DNA of 64,000 nt from Halocafeteria seosinensis (GCA_001687465.1 LVLI01000214.1:163033-227032); one strand, 5' to 3'. Counted from the first letter of the stretch, positions 44,701 through 56,254 are shown. Made by a program: numbers and translations. Notes: generated from the letters alone by a model not told the origin.

Positions 44701-45207
44701 ACCAAGTCCCTTCAGAATTTGAGTTTGAGTCATCTTCCCAGATTTAGCGGCCACTTTGGCTTTCTTGGCATGAAACTGTCCTGGTGCTTTATGCTCTGGA
44801 TCGTTCCCTTCTTTTGATTCTTCCGACTGAGCGTTAGAGCCCTCGTCCCCTGTCTCTAATGCTTTCTCAGCCTCATCCATCTCGCGTTTTAATTTATTCG
44901 CAGCTGCTTGGATCGGCATTCCCGTACAGTGGAAAGCAAATGGAAAGAGAGATTTCTCACCCAAAATACGATGGAACCGTGCAGCAAACTCAGCCTTCGT
45001 CATAGAGAAAGCATGTCCGAGATGCAGCTTCCCATTCATGTAGGGATAGGGGAATGTTACCAGGAACTTTGGAGGATTCTCCGATTCGCCTTCTGGTGCA
45101 TCTTGTTGGTGAAGTCCTTCTTCCTCCCACAACTTCTGCATGGTATCCTGCATGTATGCCAGGCGATCTCGCCGAGCAAAGCTTTTAGGAGTCGGTGTAG
45201 AAGCCAT
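41706..45207 (-). CDS. LARS1: Leucyl-tRNA synthetase, eukaryotic cytosolic type
   Basis: Charges tRNA-Leu and edits mischarged amino acids. Exons in coding order: 45207-44671, 44609-42655 and 42591-41706; 1125 aa, the usual length for the archaeal/eukaryotic cytosolic class. The HIGH motif appears as KLHLGH (residues 60-65, within PYPYMNGKLHLGH), the KMSKS loop as KMAKS near residue 730 (DGQKMAKSLGNFLTI), and the CP1 editing domain is recognisable (LRPETMYGQTNCFL, SKGTGVVTSVPSDAPDDYAAL). The start was set at the first ATG (MASTPTPKSFARR); no targeting peptide is apparent, although in-frame non-ATG codons continue upstream to 45342. The gene is divergent from the TOPORS-like gene. Confidence 0.97.
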
Positions 45208-45695
45208 CGTTCTCTGACCGAATTGGTGAAAACCAAGAAATACGAAGTTGGTACGATAAACAGCGCCAACTCTACAGAAGAATTTCAAAAAAGAAGGAAT
45301 TCTTCCTCCTCTTCCTTCCACACTGGCGGGTATTGCCGGCAAACTTGTGCGCTACGAACGAAAACGTTAGTGAATATGCGGTAGCTGTAACTATACTTCA
45401 TCCGCAAACATTGGCAGTATAGTTAGCCTTGGGACTCCATCGTCGGTGTCGGCCAAAAACTACTGGGGGCAACAGTCAGGGGAGGGACATGGGACGAGCG
45501 CACACACGGCACACCCAAGGCCCGACTCAGAGAATATCAGGAAAGATTGTCCCCTAGTAGTTGAAGTTGAGGCAACTTACGGGTGCTTGCGCAGACCGGT
45601 CTCTACGCTTGGTATAGAAAATCTGTTGCTGGGCATGTGCACCCCATGACTTTGCACTTGCAGAGGCAATTACATTCGCTACTAGTTGCTCCAAA
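45208..45695. other. Divergent promoter region, LeuRS / TOPORS-like
   Basis: 488 bp between two divergent start codons. Open frames present here are short and lack protein features. No structure noted. Confidence 0.5.
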
Positions 45696-46817
45696 ATGAG
45701 CTGTGCAAAGCCTGATGAGGAAACGCCGCAAAGGAGCAGCAACGCCAGCGACATAGAAATTCCCCCTACTCTAATAAAGCGCATGGTGGATTATCATAAC
45801 AACACTGGTGGCCATGTACACGAAAGTGGAAACTTATTAGATCTTCTTTGTCTGGGAGAATCCTGCGCTGTCTGTCTGCGAGAGTTCAGCTCGAGAGGCG
45901 AAGAAATCGGAATGGCGAGAAACTGCGGACACATCTTCTGCTTCAATTGTATAAGGAAATGGACGAGAATATCTCCCACTTGCCCACTGTGCAAACAATC
46001 CTTAGAAACGGTTGTGTTAAAACTGTTTGACGACTTGTGTATGACAGTGTTTGACACAAAACTAAGAAGTACGAGGTCGAAAGCGACGTTGCATCCCAGA
46101 AGAAAACTCATTTACCTGTATGGACTCAGCCCGACGAAAACTGACGACATACGAGTGAAAAAGCGGCGACTCCCTCCTGGGGTAATCCGCCACCCTTCTG
46201 CGGCGAAACTAAGAGAATGGGTAACGAGAGATATTGAAGCCGTATTTCAAACGGACCGCTCGGAGCTGAGCGTGATACTCGATGGTGTTTTTAATGCGCT
46301 GGAACAAGAGGGGACTAGGTCGAGTCGAATTGAACAAGCGCTTGCTTCTGCCCTACCAATTACACCCTCACATTTTTTGGAGGAGTTGGAATTCTTTCTG
46401 GGAGAAGGAAAAAGCATGTTTGACTACGATCGCCACGTTCAATACCAGTCTTCCCGGGCTGCTGGTCACCAGCAGCCAACTAATGCTTTATTGTTGGCGA
46501 CTTCTTTAGCACATTTATCTCCAACAAGTTGCAGCTGGAGAGAGGCTTCTACTAGCAGAGAATCGTCCGTAGCTAGGACTCGAGAAGGTTCGAGAGAACT
46601 AACTAATGGTCCTTACAAGAGGATCATTCTACATTATACAGATGGACGTAGTCGCAAGCGATCGAAGAGCGCCAAAGCCATAGACGGTAATTCGTCCGAT
46701 TTGGCTCCTGACAGTCGACAGCATTCCAAAGACTCGAAGGATGTGCAAGCACAGCGGCTCCAACAACGGCTAAGAAATTACGAAACGGTCCTCAAAAGAC
46801 TAAAACGGACCTTCTGA
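45696..46817 (+). CDS. RING-finger E3 ligase, TOPORS-like
   Basis: Intronless; 373 aa. A C3HC4 RING occupies residues 57-99 (C57, C60, C77, H79, C82, C85, C96, C99; CAVCLREF, NCGHIFCFNCIRKW, CPLCKQ). After the RING comes a basic linker and then an alpha-helical block ending FLEELEFFLGEGKSMFDYDR, with the following HVQY; a 'YDR.VQY' element at this position is typical of TOPORS-type ligases, which act in ubiquitin and SUMO attachment in the nucleus. The C-terminal third is Ser/Arg-rich and basic, as expected of a nuclear protein. Human TOPORS is much longer with an RS-rich tail, so the relation is by core architecture. No transmembrane segment is present. Confidence 0.8.
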   Translation: MSCAKPDEETPQRSSNASDIEIPPTLIKRMVDYHNNTGGHVHESGNLLDLLCLGESCAVCLREFSSRGEEIGMARNCGHIFCFNCIRKWTRISPTCPLCKQSLETVVLKLFDDLCMTVFDTKLRSTRSKATLHPRRKLIYLYGLSPTKTDDIRVKKRRLPPGVIRHPSAAKLREWVTRDIEAVFQTDRSELSVILDGVFNALEQEGTRSSRIEQALASALPITPSHFLEELEFFLGEGKSMFDYDRHVQYQSSRAAGHQQPTNALLLATSLAHLSPTSCSWREASTSRESSVARTREGSRELTNGPYKRIILHYTDGRSRKRSKSAKAIDGNSSDLAPDSRQHSKDSKDVQAQRLQQRLRNYETVLKRLKRTF

Positions 46818-47177
46818 GTGGGTAGCATGGTCCGTGGGTGGGAATGTCGTTGAATGAACTGTGCTTAGGAGTATTTTATTTGGAGAAAAAAGGCGTGGGA
46901 GCACTGGACGTGAAGTTGCACAGCGAGAAATTGTGTAATATTGCTAACTGAGGGCAGGCACACCATATTCATTTTAGACCATAGTGAGAGTTGTACAAGG
47001 TAACTATGTTGTCTGGACACGTTTCCTGCAGTGTTGGTTGATGCAGGGTGAAACGCATTTGCAAGTTTTGGAGGAATCTTCTTGCCGTAAACGTTGTACT
47101 GTAAAAAACTTCTTGATGTGGGCTGCTCAGTACTTAGAGATGACGTGCCACTTCACGTGACCATGCGAATTGCCTAA
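46818..47177. other. Convergent spacer after the TOPORS-like gene
   Basis: 360 bp between two convergent stop cod­ons; should contain both 3' UTRs. It is by far the longest convergent gap in the window. I saw nothing else in it. Confidence 0.5.
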
Positions 47178-48790
47178 TCAGAGGAGTTCAGCGATTTCTT
47201 CTGTTTTCAAATCCCACGGAGCTATCGTGTCCGGTGGTTTGGTGTCAGGGTCTCTCATAAACACCTGTACATTCCTAGAGAAAATGCTATCTTTTTCGTA
47301 CCGATTCGCACTTTCTCGAACTTTTGAAGTTTCTTCAGTGTCTTGAGTAAACCCGTGCTTCTTCAACAAGCGTAGAACATAAGAAGCCGGTTGCTCATTA
47401 AAATGGCCGGTGCCACCTTGGCCAGGTGGAGCCCATGATATGACGACCCCTTTCCTAGCATGTCTCAAAATATTTCGAATATAGGTGTCTTCAAACTCCT
47501 GTGGAAGATGTTCTGCCACCTCGATGCTCATTACCCAATCAAAGACTCCGATATCTGAGCGTATCCTTAGCGGCCTGGCGAGATTCGCATACCGTACAAA
47601 TCCATTCGTAACTTCCTCTACCAGAAGTCCGCCGTCGTATGGGACCATGGACCTCGGACGGTTGTCTCCATGCTCGAGCATGTACTGTGAGTAAGTTCCC
47701 GCTCCTGCCCCCATATCAGCTACAGTCTCCCCTCTAAACAGATTTTGTCCCAGGTATTCTGCCATGCCTTTATTCATGTAACTTTGTCGTTGTTTCGGAT
47801 TAAGCTTTTTAGGCGCGCACCACGCTCCCCAAGAAACATAGATGCCGTTGCGGCTTTTCTGGCACATGCATTCCCCATGCAACCTCTCTACTTGAGCAAC
47901 CCGATGCTCAGCATGCAACATGAGAGAGGATAGGCCATTCAAGTAGCGAGTCATCTTGGCAACATCCTCCATGGGTAAATCGTTCAAGCGGTTCGCTAGA
48001 GCATTCATTTTTTGGGGTATGTTGGTCGAAACCAGCGGCTCTATTTTGTCTTGGGGACATTTCAGGGACACATAATTCCGCACGATCTTGTTCATCTCTT
48101 CTGTATGCTTCGCCGCCACTCTAATCAATGTTTTTATCACGGTGTCAATAGTAGCGCGATTTATGGATTTAAAGTCAAAGTCTAGTATGTTCTCGTCGCC
48201 ACGTAGAAAGGCAGCTAAGTTCCCGGGCAATGTGTCCCGTTGGTCTCCATTCAAGGGCGTTGCACTTTCTGCCTCCAAATCAATTTCGCTCTTGGCCGTT
48301 TCTTTCCTTGATCTATGATCCTCCTTGATGGGGAATACTTGCTTAACTCTTTGTATAGCACCCTCAGCTCCGTTCATGCAAGCCGAGTACATACGAATTG
48401 ATTGGCATATCTCATGGGGTGTGTACTGAGACGAATACTTGTGCTCCCCGAAGTTCCCGCGATTCCTAGCAGCGCAGATTTCATGACAAACAAAAGCATA
48501 TGCCTGTTCATATCCATGGACGCACGCTTCCCTCTGCAAAGTCGAAGATTTGTGTTGTAAATGCCATGGTTGCTGCAATAGTTCTCTGAACCACTTACCC
48601 CAGCGCCTTGAGTATCGTTAGCGTAGTGCCCACAAATTTGTTCTCTGTGATTTGGGAGTAGACTACACTTAGAGGCACAAGATACTATGCTCTCGTTTTT
48701 AACTAGCTTTGCCAGAGTTTTTGGAGGATACAAACTTAGCCACCCCACCAAAATCCCGACCATTGGCACTGCGAATGAGTGTGTTCTCAT
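47178..48790 (-). CDS. Secretory-pathway SAM-dependent methyltransferase, substrate unknown
   Basis: Exons 48790-48599 and 48533-47178; 515 aa. The first exon begins with an uncleaved-anchor or signal-peptide-like N-terminus (FAVPMVGILVGWLSLYPP). Residues 35-130 hold several cysteines (SCASKCSLL, EQICGHY, EICAARN, ACMNG), suggesting disulfides in an oxidising lumen. The C-terminal half is a class I methyltransferase: GETVADMGAGAGTYSQYML (motif I, about 333-350), MSIEVAEHLPQEFEDTY, HARKGVVISWAPPGQGG and FNEQPASYVLRLLKKHGF. The 'SIEVAEHLP' and 'SWAPPGQGGTGH' blocks occur in uncharacterised algal and bacterial sugar-related methyltransferases. The target could be a glycan; nothing in the sequence proves it. 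A glycosyltransferase-like gene lies next upstream on the same strand. Confidence 0.82.
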
Positions 48791-49701
48791 CTTTTCCCCC
48801 GACAAGTTCGAAAGGAGTATCTTGCACAGTCCTGTAAGCTCTCTTCCCTATGGATTTACATTATTAGCCGGACCGACAAATCTAATTGTTGTTACTATTC
48901 TTTTTACGTCTCCAAAACCGTTCCTTGTTGAAAGCTATGCGCTGTGAACATCCCAGGTTGTGACACAACTATCATTTAGTAGCGCGTTTTCCAGTTGTTC
49001 AATTTGTTCCCGCTGTATCTCTACCATACACATTTCAACAGTCACAAGGGGTTTGGTTATGCGCGTACTGCTATAGCATGTTCAGCATGTTGTGGTACTT
49101 TCGCCTTGTTATTCCTGGCGTCAGGTCTGGCTACGTGCTAACTCCGCGGACTCCCATGTTGCAGCCAACTTGTAGTATTTTCTAAATGCATTCCAGTAGC
49201 CTCAACAAGTCAGAACTGTAACTGGACAATGAAGCTCAACAGTGTTGAGTCAGCACATCGGACCACGTGCTCTTGTATAGTCGGTAGCAGGTTGACCATA
49301 ATCAATGGTATCACATGACAAGTTCTGTTTTGTGTGTGGGTGTTTTTGTGCGATGTGAGCCTCACAGCATCCTAGGTACAACATACCCCATGTGCAGTGC
49401 TATATTATTCAGACTTAAAGAAACTCGGGACGTCTCCCAAAGAGTCTTTCCCCATGTACATTACTCTTCTCTCCCCGTGATAACGCTGCTGCTGAACACA
49501 GAATTCTTCAGACCGCGGGGCCAGCCTTACGCTTGCTCGGCGTTGAAACAACGTTATAGGGGAGTGATCCCCAAAATGCCCTGTGCAAACTTGGCGATAT
49601 AATACGTTACCACTGGTACTGAAATCGCCACCGGAAACGAATAGCGGTGTACCGTATTCCATACTTGTGTTGACTCGTCTGGCCCCATCAGGCGAATCCC
49701 A
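48791..49701. other. Gene-free stretch between methyltransferase and glycosyltransferase-like genes
   Basis: 911 bp between two tandem minus-strand genes; must hold the methyltransferase promoter. Short overlapping frames on both strands show no protein features. I recognised no RNA gene or repeat. Confidence 0.5.
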
Positions 49702-50718
49702 TTACGCAATATTGTCCGTAGGGCATCCGAGTTTTCTTTGCATAATTTCCTTGCTAATTATATCGGGAACGCATTTCGCATAGGATCTATAGCAGACTTG
49801 CCCATTGGATGTTAAAGATACGTGAGAAACCATAATCTCGGAAGGAGTGAAGAAAGAGACAGGAACATATCGTTTAGCGAAAGATTTCCGCCACATGCTT
49901 TCCGAGTTTCCGTAATCAGAATTGACCAGTTCCCTGTCGAGGATCACTTCAAAAAACGCCGCGGCTGCTCTCATGCTCTTAAAGATAGCAAATTTGTCGT
50001 TGTATCCACCCGAGGCCCTGCACGAGGGCATTACAGCCTCCGCACCCTTGAAAGAAGAGTACAACGGATGCTGCTTGAAGTACACATTGTCCGTTCTTGT
50101 TCTGACGTAGTATGTATAATTAGAATGAAACCGCGCAGCGTGGAAACCTCTGAGTATGTTATGGTACATCATCAAATTTCGTACCCACAAGCCTTGCGGA
50201 GAGTTCTTCAGAGGAGAACTGGCTTTCAAGTTGTATTCCCTCTGAAGAAATTGAAACGAGGGAGCTGGCTCAATCTTGTACTCAACAATATTGGCGCCTA
50301 CTTTCCGTGCGCATTCTCGAAAATATTTTTCCTGTCTGGAGATGCGCTCCACATTTCGAGAAACGCCCATACCATGCTGGTCCACAGTTCTTAGCAGGTG
50401 CACAGAAGGCTGACTTTGCATTACCATAAAAACGTCGACCTTGAAGCCCATTTTTACATGAGGGGATATTACATGGTTCATCAGTGAATTAGTGGCGACC
50501 TCCACTAGGCGAGTATCCATACCGCTTACAATGATGGCAACTGATTCATTAGGACGCTTTATTTGCTCAGCCACTGGTTCGCCCTTATTTCGCATGGTCT
50601 CATAGACACCTTTTTCTTTAAATGTCACTATTTTCGCCGTTGCATGTTCTGGAAAGCAAGTCATTGCCTCCAGAATGACGGTAATCGTCACGTAAAGCAT
50701 AGCACATCTGGAACACAT
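49702..50718 (-). CDS. Secretory glycosyltransferase-like protein
   Basis: Intronless; 338 aa. The N-terminus (MCSRCAMLYVTITVILEAMT) is a signal peptide or signal anchor, placing the protein in the ER/Golgi or outside. The body has a Rossmann-like opening (SVAIIVSGMDTRLVEVATNS), then FKVDVFMVMQSQPS, LWVRNLMMYHNILRGFHAAR and YTYYVRTRTDNVYFK. An 'R.R.D' element after 'YVR' is common in eukaryotic glycosyltransferases of poorly described families, where the aspartate may bind the metal or sugar nucleotide. The C-terminus has two well-separated cysteines. I cannot name the CAZy family. With the neighbouring lumenal methyltransferase it suggests matrix or cell-surface polysaccharide synthesis, which is inference. 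Confidence 0.7.
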   Translation of the reverse strand: MCSRCAMLYVTITVILEAMTCFPEHATAKIVTFKEKGVYETMRNKGEPVAEQIKRPNESVAIIVSGMDTRLVEVATNSLMNHVISPHVKMGFKVDVFMVMQSQPSVHLLRTVDQHGMGVSRNVERISRQEKYFRECARKVGANIVEYKIEPAPSFQFLQREYNLKASSPLKNSPQGLWVRNLMMYHNILRGFHAARFHSNYTYYVRTRTDNVYFKQHPLYSSFKGAEAVMPSCRASGGYNDKFAIFKSMRAAAAFFEVILDRELVNSDYGNSESMWRKSFAKRYVPVSFFTPSEIMVSHVSLTSNGQVCYRSYAKCVPDIISKEIMQRKLGCPTDNIA

Positions 50719-51931
50719 TCTTCCCTATCCATCACCGCTATAGAGCCACACACGCAGTTAATGAATCAATTATCAAAGCTTTGCCAAATAAAAGACAGCA
50801 GTGCGTTAAATATCCCATAAAATTTGCAGTTTAAGTAGGGCGCTGCGCCGGCGGGCAGTAGTACCTTTACTACCCCAACTCTGCGATGCTCAGTAGAGAC
50901 GGGTTCCTCGATATCTCGATTGCTTAGTGGATAATACTGTTTTCCTTTGAGGAGGAAATAATACTAATTAACATAACATATAATGGTACACGACACTACA
51001 ATAACTTTGTTGCCGGAGGTTGTGAAGCAACGGGCCCCAAAGCCAGTGGGCCAAAGGCCTTAAGGATCGGGTAGGATCCAGGAGCGGCAATACGGGAGGA
51101 CGCCGGCGAAACTTTATACACTGAGTGAGCCCCAATAGTAGCAAAAGCAACACTGAGCAGGTATGTCATTGATTAAAAGCTTGAAACCGCAGACTCAAGG
51201 AAAAGCAACATCTGATCTGAACATCAGTGTCAGTCTGTCAGTTTTAAAGAAATTCCAAGCAGTACTGGAGACTATTAGCATAAGCACATTCGAATTCAAT
51301 GACAAGCGGGTGTACATCTGCATTTTCTTAGAATCCCTAGGATTGTGAGCCCAAACAATAATACCGAATTCAGTGTACCTCTGCGTACATAGCATCGTTT
51401 CAAATCGATTCGTTTGATGTTAGTTGGAGCGCGGTGATGTAGTGTTGTCTCGATAGCGCAAGCTAAGTGTCTTAACTTGTTATCGAATTGGACTGCCAAG
51501 GCTGAACAACCGTTGAATGCAATCTGTGTAGGCTGATCTAGATTCCAGGTCGCAAGTCGTTCCGGTGTTGTGGAATACCCCAACGGAGAGGTTCGGTACC
51601 AACTATGAAATCCATTCTGTCGTAGTCAATCACTATTGTTGTTATTGGTGGCGAGTTTTTGTAGACCCAGTTTTCCAATTACGTGGATTAGAAGAGAGAA
51701 ATCAGGAAGAACTACTAAGATAGTACAGTAGTTTGGTCGGCTCAAGTGCCGGGCAGGCTGGATTAACCTGTTAACAACGCTTGATCATCCGCTTAGGAAC
51801 TGTAACGATAGATATCGCTGTATCATTTATATTCGGCATCCCTCTTCGCATTTTTCAAGGGAGTCTAGAAACGAAGTGGAGGCTTGTACAAGCGTTGAGA
51901 TCGCAAGTTGCGACACAGGCAATTAACAGCG
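50719..51931. other. Largest gene-free stretch (divergent promoter region)
   Basis: 1213 bp between a minus-strand and a plus-strand gene. A 61-codon ATG frame at 51163-51348 has no recognisable features. A perfect hairpin GTAGTA / TACTAC sits near 50860-50875. Local composition around 51010-51110 is GC-rich with several short G/C repeats. No tRNA or known structural RNA was recognised. Confidence 0.5.
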
Positions 51932-54342
51932 ATGGAGAGACTGCATTTTCACTCCTCCACTGGGGAGGAGGATGAGCACTACGAGTTAAAGCCCCTCAAT
52001 TCTGAATCAGATATCATGCAAGAGCTGAAACCCGAGAATACAAGAGGCTTTACTGAGAAAGCATATGGAACAAGCGCTTCAACGGTTGGAGGTAAGCTAG
52101 ACTCCGTGCCTTTAAGTGCTTGGTTCTTTCTGTTTAATGCGCTTTCGTGGCATAACACTATCCAGGTGCTCCACGAGAATCTGTGAATTTTGGTCAGTCT
52201 TCGACTTCGACGACATACGATCCCAGTAAACCTGGTATAAAGAGCCTGGCGTTGGCGAAAGAAGCCAGAGAGCAAGAGAAGAACGACAGGATTGCGCAGC
52301 TGGAAGCGGATCTTAAAATGGCAACAAATAGTCGAGACAGGGCGTTGCAATCACTACGAAACGCTCAAGATGTAAAATCGGCAGCCATTTCACTACTGAA
52401 AGCACATAAGAGCGAACTAAACAAGCAACAGCAATCGGATCCGTTGGCATGGTCCCGGGCTCTTGAGCATGCTCAGCAATTCATACAGAGAGTAGAGAAT
52501 GTGCTTTCCGGAGACGGGCAACGAACACTAACTAGGCATGAAAACGCTATGAAAAAAGTGTGTGATGCCATGAACGAACTACGGTCGAGTGTCGCCAAGA
52601 TGGAGGCCGTAGTAGCATCCAGTACCAATGCTAATTGTGAAAAGCAAGATCTTGACAAGGAGGCGATGGCAAAAGAGATAGACATGCTTCGTGCAGAAAA
52701 TGCGTCCCTCCGTGAAAGGAACGCTCTTGTTGATTTCAATTCGGAAGATTACCATTCCATTCATTACGCGACCGACGTACACACGCAGCTGCGACAGCGG
52801 TCAGCGCAGCTCGCTGCCACCAAATCGCAATTACATCGTTCTCAGCAGACGACAAAGACACTAGTGGCTACAATACGACAGATGTTTCCTGATCAAAGTC
52901 ATAAATCGGATAAAGAAATAATTGAAAATTCGGAACGCGATGCTAGTCCGGCGCTTGGGTACGGCGGAAACGACCCTCCAAGAAATCGTTCCTTGCAGGG
53001 CTCATCAGGTGGTACAATGCAGCTTCCCTCAGAAACCGCCAGTCACCTTCAACGCTTGGCCCAATCTACGTCGCTAAAGAGACAAACTTCGCTGAAACAG
53101 CTCTTTGAGGACTTTAGCATTGTACCTATTAGGAAACCGAAAAGGTCTACTACGCAGAGGGGAAAAGCGCTACCACCAGTTGCCTCCTCCTCCTCTTCTA
53201 GTCCTTTGGCCAATCAGAAGATGAGAGAGAACAAAAGTTCTAAGACTCGTGAAAATACCGGTAAAAATCAAGAAGTACTCCAAGAGCAAATCAATGTTCT
53301 CGCCGATGAGGTTGTTCGTCTGTGTTACTTATTGGGAAGGGCTGAAGTTCAATCTGCACAAGAAGCTGAGAAAAACAAAGCTCAAACTGAAAAAAAGAGT
53401 AAGAAAAAGTCTAAGACTCAGGGAGTTTGTCTGCGATGGAAACGGGAGATGGAAGAAAGGTTGGAGACCATTGAGGCTTGCTTCGGCGAAAGCTCTTCTG
53501 CTGTTCTAAGTGTACTTAGTATTGCTCAGGATTCATTGAGAATGATCACTGGGCACTGTGCTGAGGCAGAAAATCGGTTGTCAGCGAAGACGGATTCAGT
53601 TTCAACGGAAAACCAGCAACTCCGTGACAAAATCGCGAAGCTAGAGCGTGTGCTACACCAACTTCGAAAACCTAGTACCACTGAACATGATGGAAGAACC
53701 CACTCTCGATCCCAACTCTCAGAGAAGAAGAGCTATCATAGTGTACTGAAGAAGCCTTCTGAATCTAGCATGAAATCGTCCCCATTGAGAAGTACAAAAT
53801 CCTTCGCTAGTCCCGCACCGCTCTCAGAGACTAAAAGCTCGTCTGTCCACCCTCCTCAGAAACTTGAATTTGAAGACGGAAACGCTGACCCCAGCATCAA
53901 CAAACTCGGATCCAATAATGCTAGCACAAGAAGTAAGTGAGTTCAATGCGTGTTGGTTTTTCTTGGTCTTTGATATCCTTCCTCTTCAGCCTCAGAATCA
54001 GGAGGCTATTCAGACAGGGAGAATGCATTCAACGGTAGTCCGACATACAGCGAAGATACGCCGAACCAGACTCTGACGGAGCACATTTCGACAGCCGCTA
54101 GCCATGTAGATGATGGAACGTCATATCGTCTCAATGAGATACGCAGGGAAGGAGAGCAGCTCCTTCCAGAGTTGAAGCAGTGGGAGAATGACTTTCACGA
54201 AGCATATGGCCGAAACCCCACTCAGTCGGAAAAGTTCAGCGGTCCGCTTGGAAGAAAATACGAGCGCTTTAAGGAACTGGCAAAAGAGATGAAAGAGGTC
54301 AAGTGCGACTCAAATTCTCAGGAACTGGAGAACGCCTCATGA
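51932..54342 (+). CDS. Coiled-coil protein with C-terminal FAM13-like motif
   Basis: Exons 51932-52091, 52166-53932 and 53990-54342; 759 aa, from the first ATG. Residues about 80-290 form coiled coils (EQEKNDRIAQLEADLKMATN, MAKEIDMLRAENASLRERN), a Ser/Lys-rich linker follows, then further coils at about 400-560. The last exon contains LNEIRREGEQLLPELKQWEN, DFHEAYGRNPTQSEK and LGRKYERFKELAKEMKEV; the 'L..F...F....GR.PT..E...L...Y...K' layout resembles the C-terminal motif of FAM13-type proteins and some other eukaryotic scaffolds. I infer a protein-interaction role only. The stop codon (TGA, 54340-54342) lies within the palindrome TCATGA shared with the opposing gene. Confidence 0.78.
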
Positions 54343-56254
54343 GTTAATGTAGCAATCAATTTGAATCGAAGGCACTTCGTATTCCTCTAAGTCGTCATCC
54401 TCAATTAATGTAGACAGCTTTGCTTCCGAGCTAATCGTCTCGTCGTCAATCTGGCATTTGATCTTCTCAGTGGGAACTTCCCATTTCTCACTTGCCAGAG
54501 ACAGCACGTCTTCCACCGTGTCATTCTGCAGTTACCCCGATGATGTACGACTTCAGCAGGAAACAGCTAATTAACGCAATGCCGACTTACTTTGTTAAAG
54601 CGTTGCTCCATAGGACGTTTGCCTTGCGCTTTAAGCGTCACCGAAACACGTTCAGTCTGAGGGAGCTTGTCCGGTCCTGTTGTTGCAGACACTTCGCTAT
54701 GGGGACGCTCTGCTGTTGTAACCTTCGCTGCTCTTTCTTCTGATGCATAAGAGCATTCGATTTCTAGCGTCGCCTCTTGCCCACGTAGGCTCTGCTGGGG
54801 CAGTAAATACATGAGGGGATGAATTTGGGATATGTGATTACCGTTGAGGCGACAAATAATATCGATTGATGGCACTCCCCACTCTGTGGCAGCGTATTTT
54901 ACTGGCTCTTCTAATGAGCTTTTCTGGAATAATGCAAGAAGGAAAGCAATAAGAATATACACAATGCATGTATGCTCGCCAACTACTTACTGCATAACAC
55001 GTTCTGGTGGCCTCCCTTCCGTACGGATTTCGCAGCGTAATGACCACTGTGGGCAGAGCTTCTCCAGATGTTGCCGTCTCCTCCTCGTCAAGAGATCTAC
55101 TTAGCAGTAGAGACCGTGTGCTAAGATCTCTGGCGTCCCATTCATTGAACAATGTTGAGTTACAATATGAGCCCAAAGTTGATGCGCAAAACCAAACTTA
55201 CTGCTGACGAAGCCGGTATTTCATCGGGGTCTTTATGTTCGGTTCATATGCCTCAGCAGCATCATCCTCGATACCCACGTCGATGTCTTCGTCATCGTCG
55301 TCATCATCATCGTATCTCCTCCTTTTCTTCGGTTGCTCTGCAAACAAACTAATGGTGCATTCATTAACAGATGACCGACGTTTATTGTGCTATGGTTTCG
55401 TACCCGGAGCAGCTCTTTGCTGCGCAGCTTCTGCCGCTTGGTCTTGAACTTCCTGATTCTGTTTGCTCGGGGTGTGTCGCTTCCTCGCTAACGCTGCAAT
55501 GTAAACGCTGAATGAAGAGTAAACCAGTTTGGTCATATCAGGTACAGGAGTTCACCTAACCTTCTTGTACTTTCTGTTTTGAGGGTGGCCGTTTCCACCC
55601 CTTGGCGTACGCTCTCGCCAGGAAAGTTTCTTCTGATACATCTTGGTTTGGATCCACTTTGGTGGCTTTTTGAGCTTCCTGCTGTTCGATTTCTTCTGTA
55701 GTCAGCACACGAACGCAGCAGGATATCCTTAGTGGCATATGATAACGAATTCTCGTGTACATACTGGCTTTGTCTCCCCAGGTTTGCTCAAATAACTTGG
55801 CATTATACTCGGCTTCATCGAAGTCACTATCACTGCTATCATCACCATCTTCCTCATCTTCCGGGACCTTCTCCTTTTCAATCTTGGAGGATTGACTGTC
55901 TCTAGACTGTGGGATAGTGGCTGCTGTTTCGGCTGCAATCTTAGTGGTAGCTGGTTTAGTAACTGGAGCTCGTTCTCCTTGTTTGGAAATTGTTTCTCCA
56001 GAAGGGGGCTCCATTGCGGTGGTAGTCCTTTCCTCCTTGGCTGTACCCGTAGCACTAGCTCCTTTAGAGACCACCTTGGGCGTCGTGCCGTTCCACGCTT
56101 GCTCGGGGGTGATGTTCGGAGTGGGGGTATTGGTGGTGGAGCTCCCCTCCTTCGTTATAGTGGCGGATGTGGTCTTGGAGGCTTGCGCTGTCTCAGCAGT
56201 CGCCTTTCTGGCAGACGCAGAGGAGCTATTGACTTGCTTCCCTCGGGTTTTCAT
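54337..56254 (-). CDS. RAD60/NIP45-like protein with two SUMO-like domains
   Basis: Exons in coding order: 56254-55561, 55493-55404, 55337-55202, 55129-54991, 54923-54591 and 54525-54337; 526 aa. RAD60, Esc2 and NIP45 link SUMO machinery with genome stability. The N-terminus is Thr/Ala/Pro-rich and disordered, with an acidic patch (PEDEEDGDDSSDSDFDEAEY). Exon 3 begins with a basic cluster then seven aspartates in a row (KKRRRYDDDDDDD). The C-terminus contains two ubiquitin-like modules: one starting near residue 337 (VVITLRNPYG ... EEPVKYAATEWGVPSIDI ... TLEIEC) and one near 450 (VSVTLKAQGKRPMEQRF ... DTVEDVLSLASEKW ... KIKCQIDDETI). Splicing leaves phase intact at all five junctions. Identification rests on domain order and short motifs, so it is moderate. 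Confidence 0.72.

Noticed and set aside
54337-56254. Reading the RAD60-like region as three separate small genes
   Set aside because: Five introns of 65-72 nt join all pieces in phase and together produce two SUMO-like domains; the separate pieces lack starts and stops that make sense.
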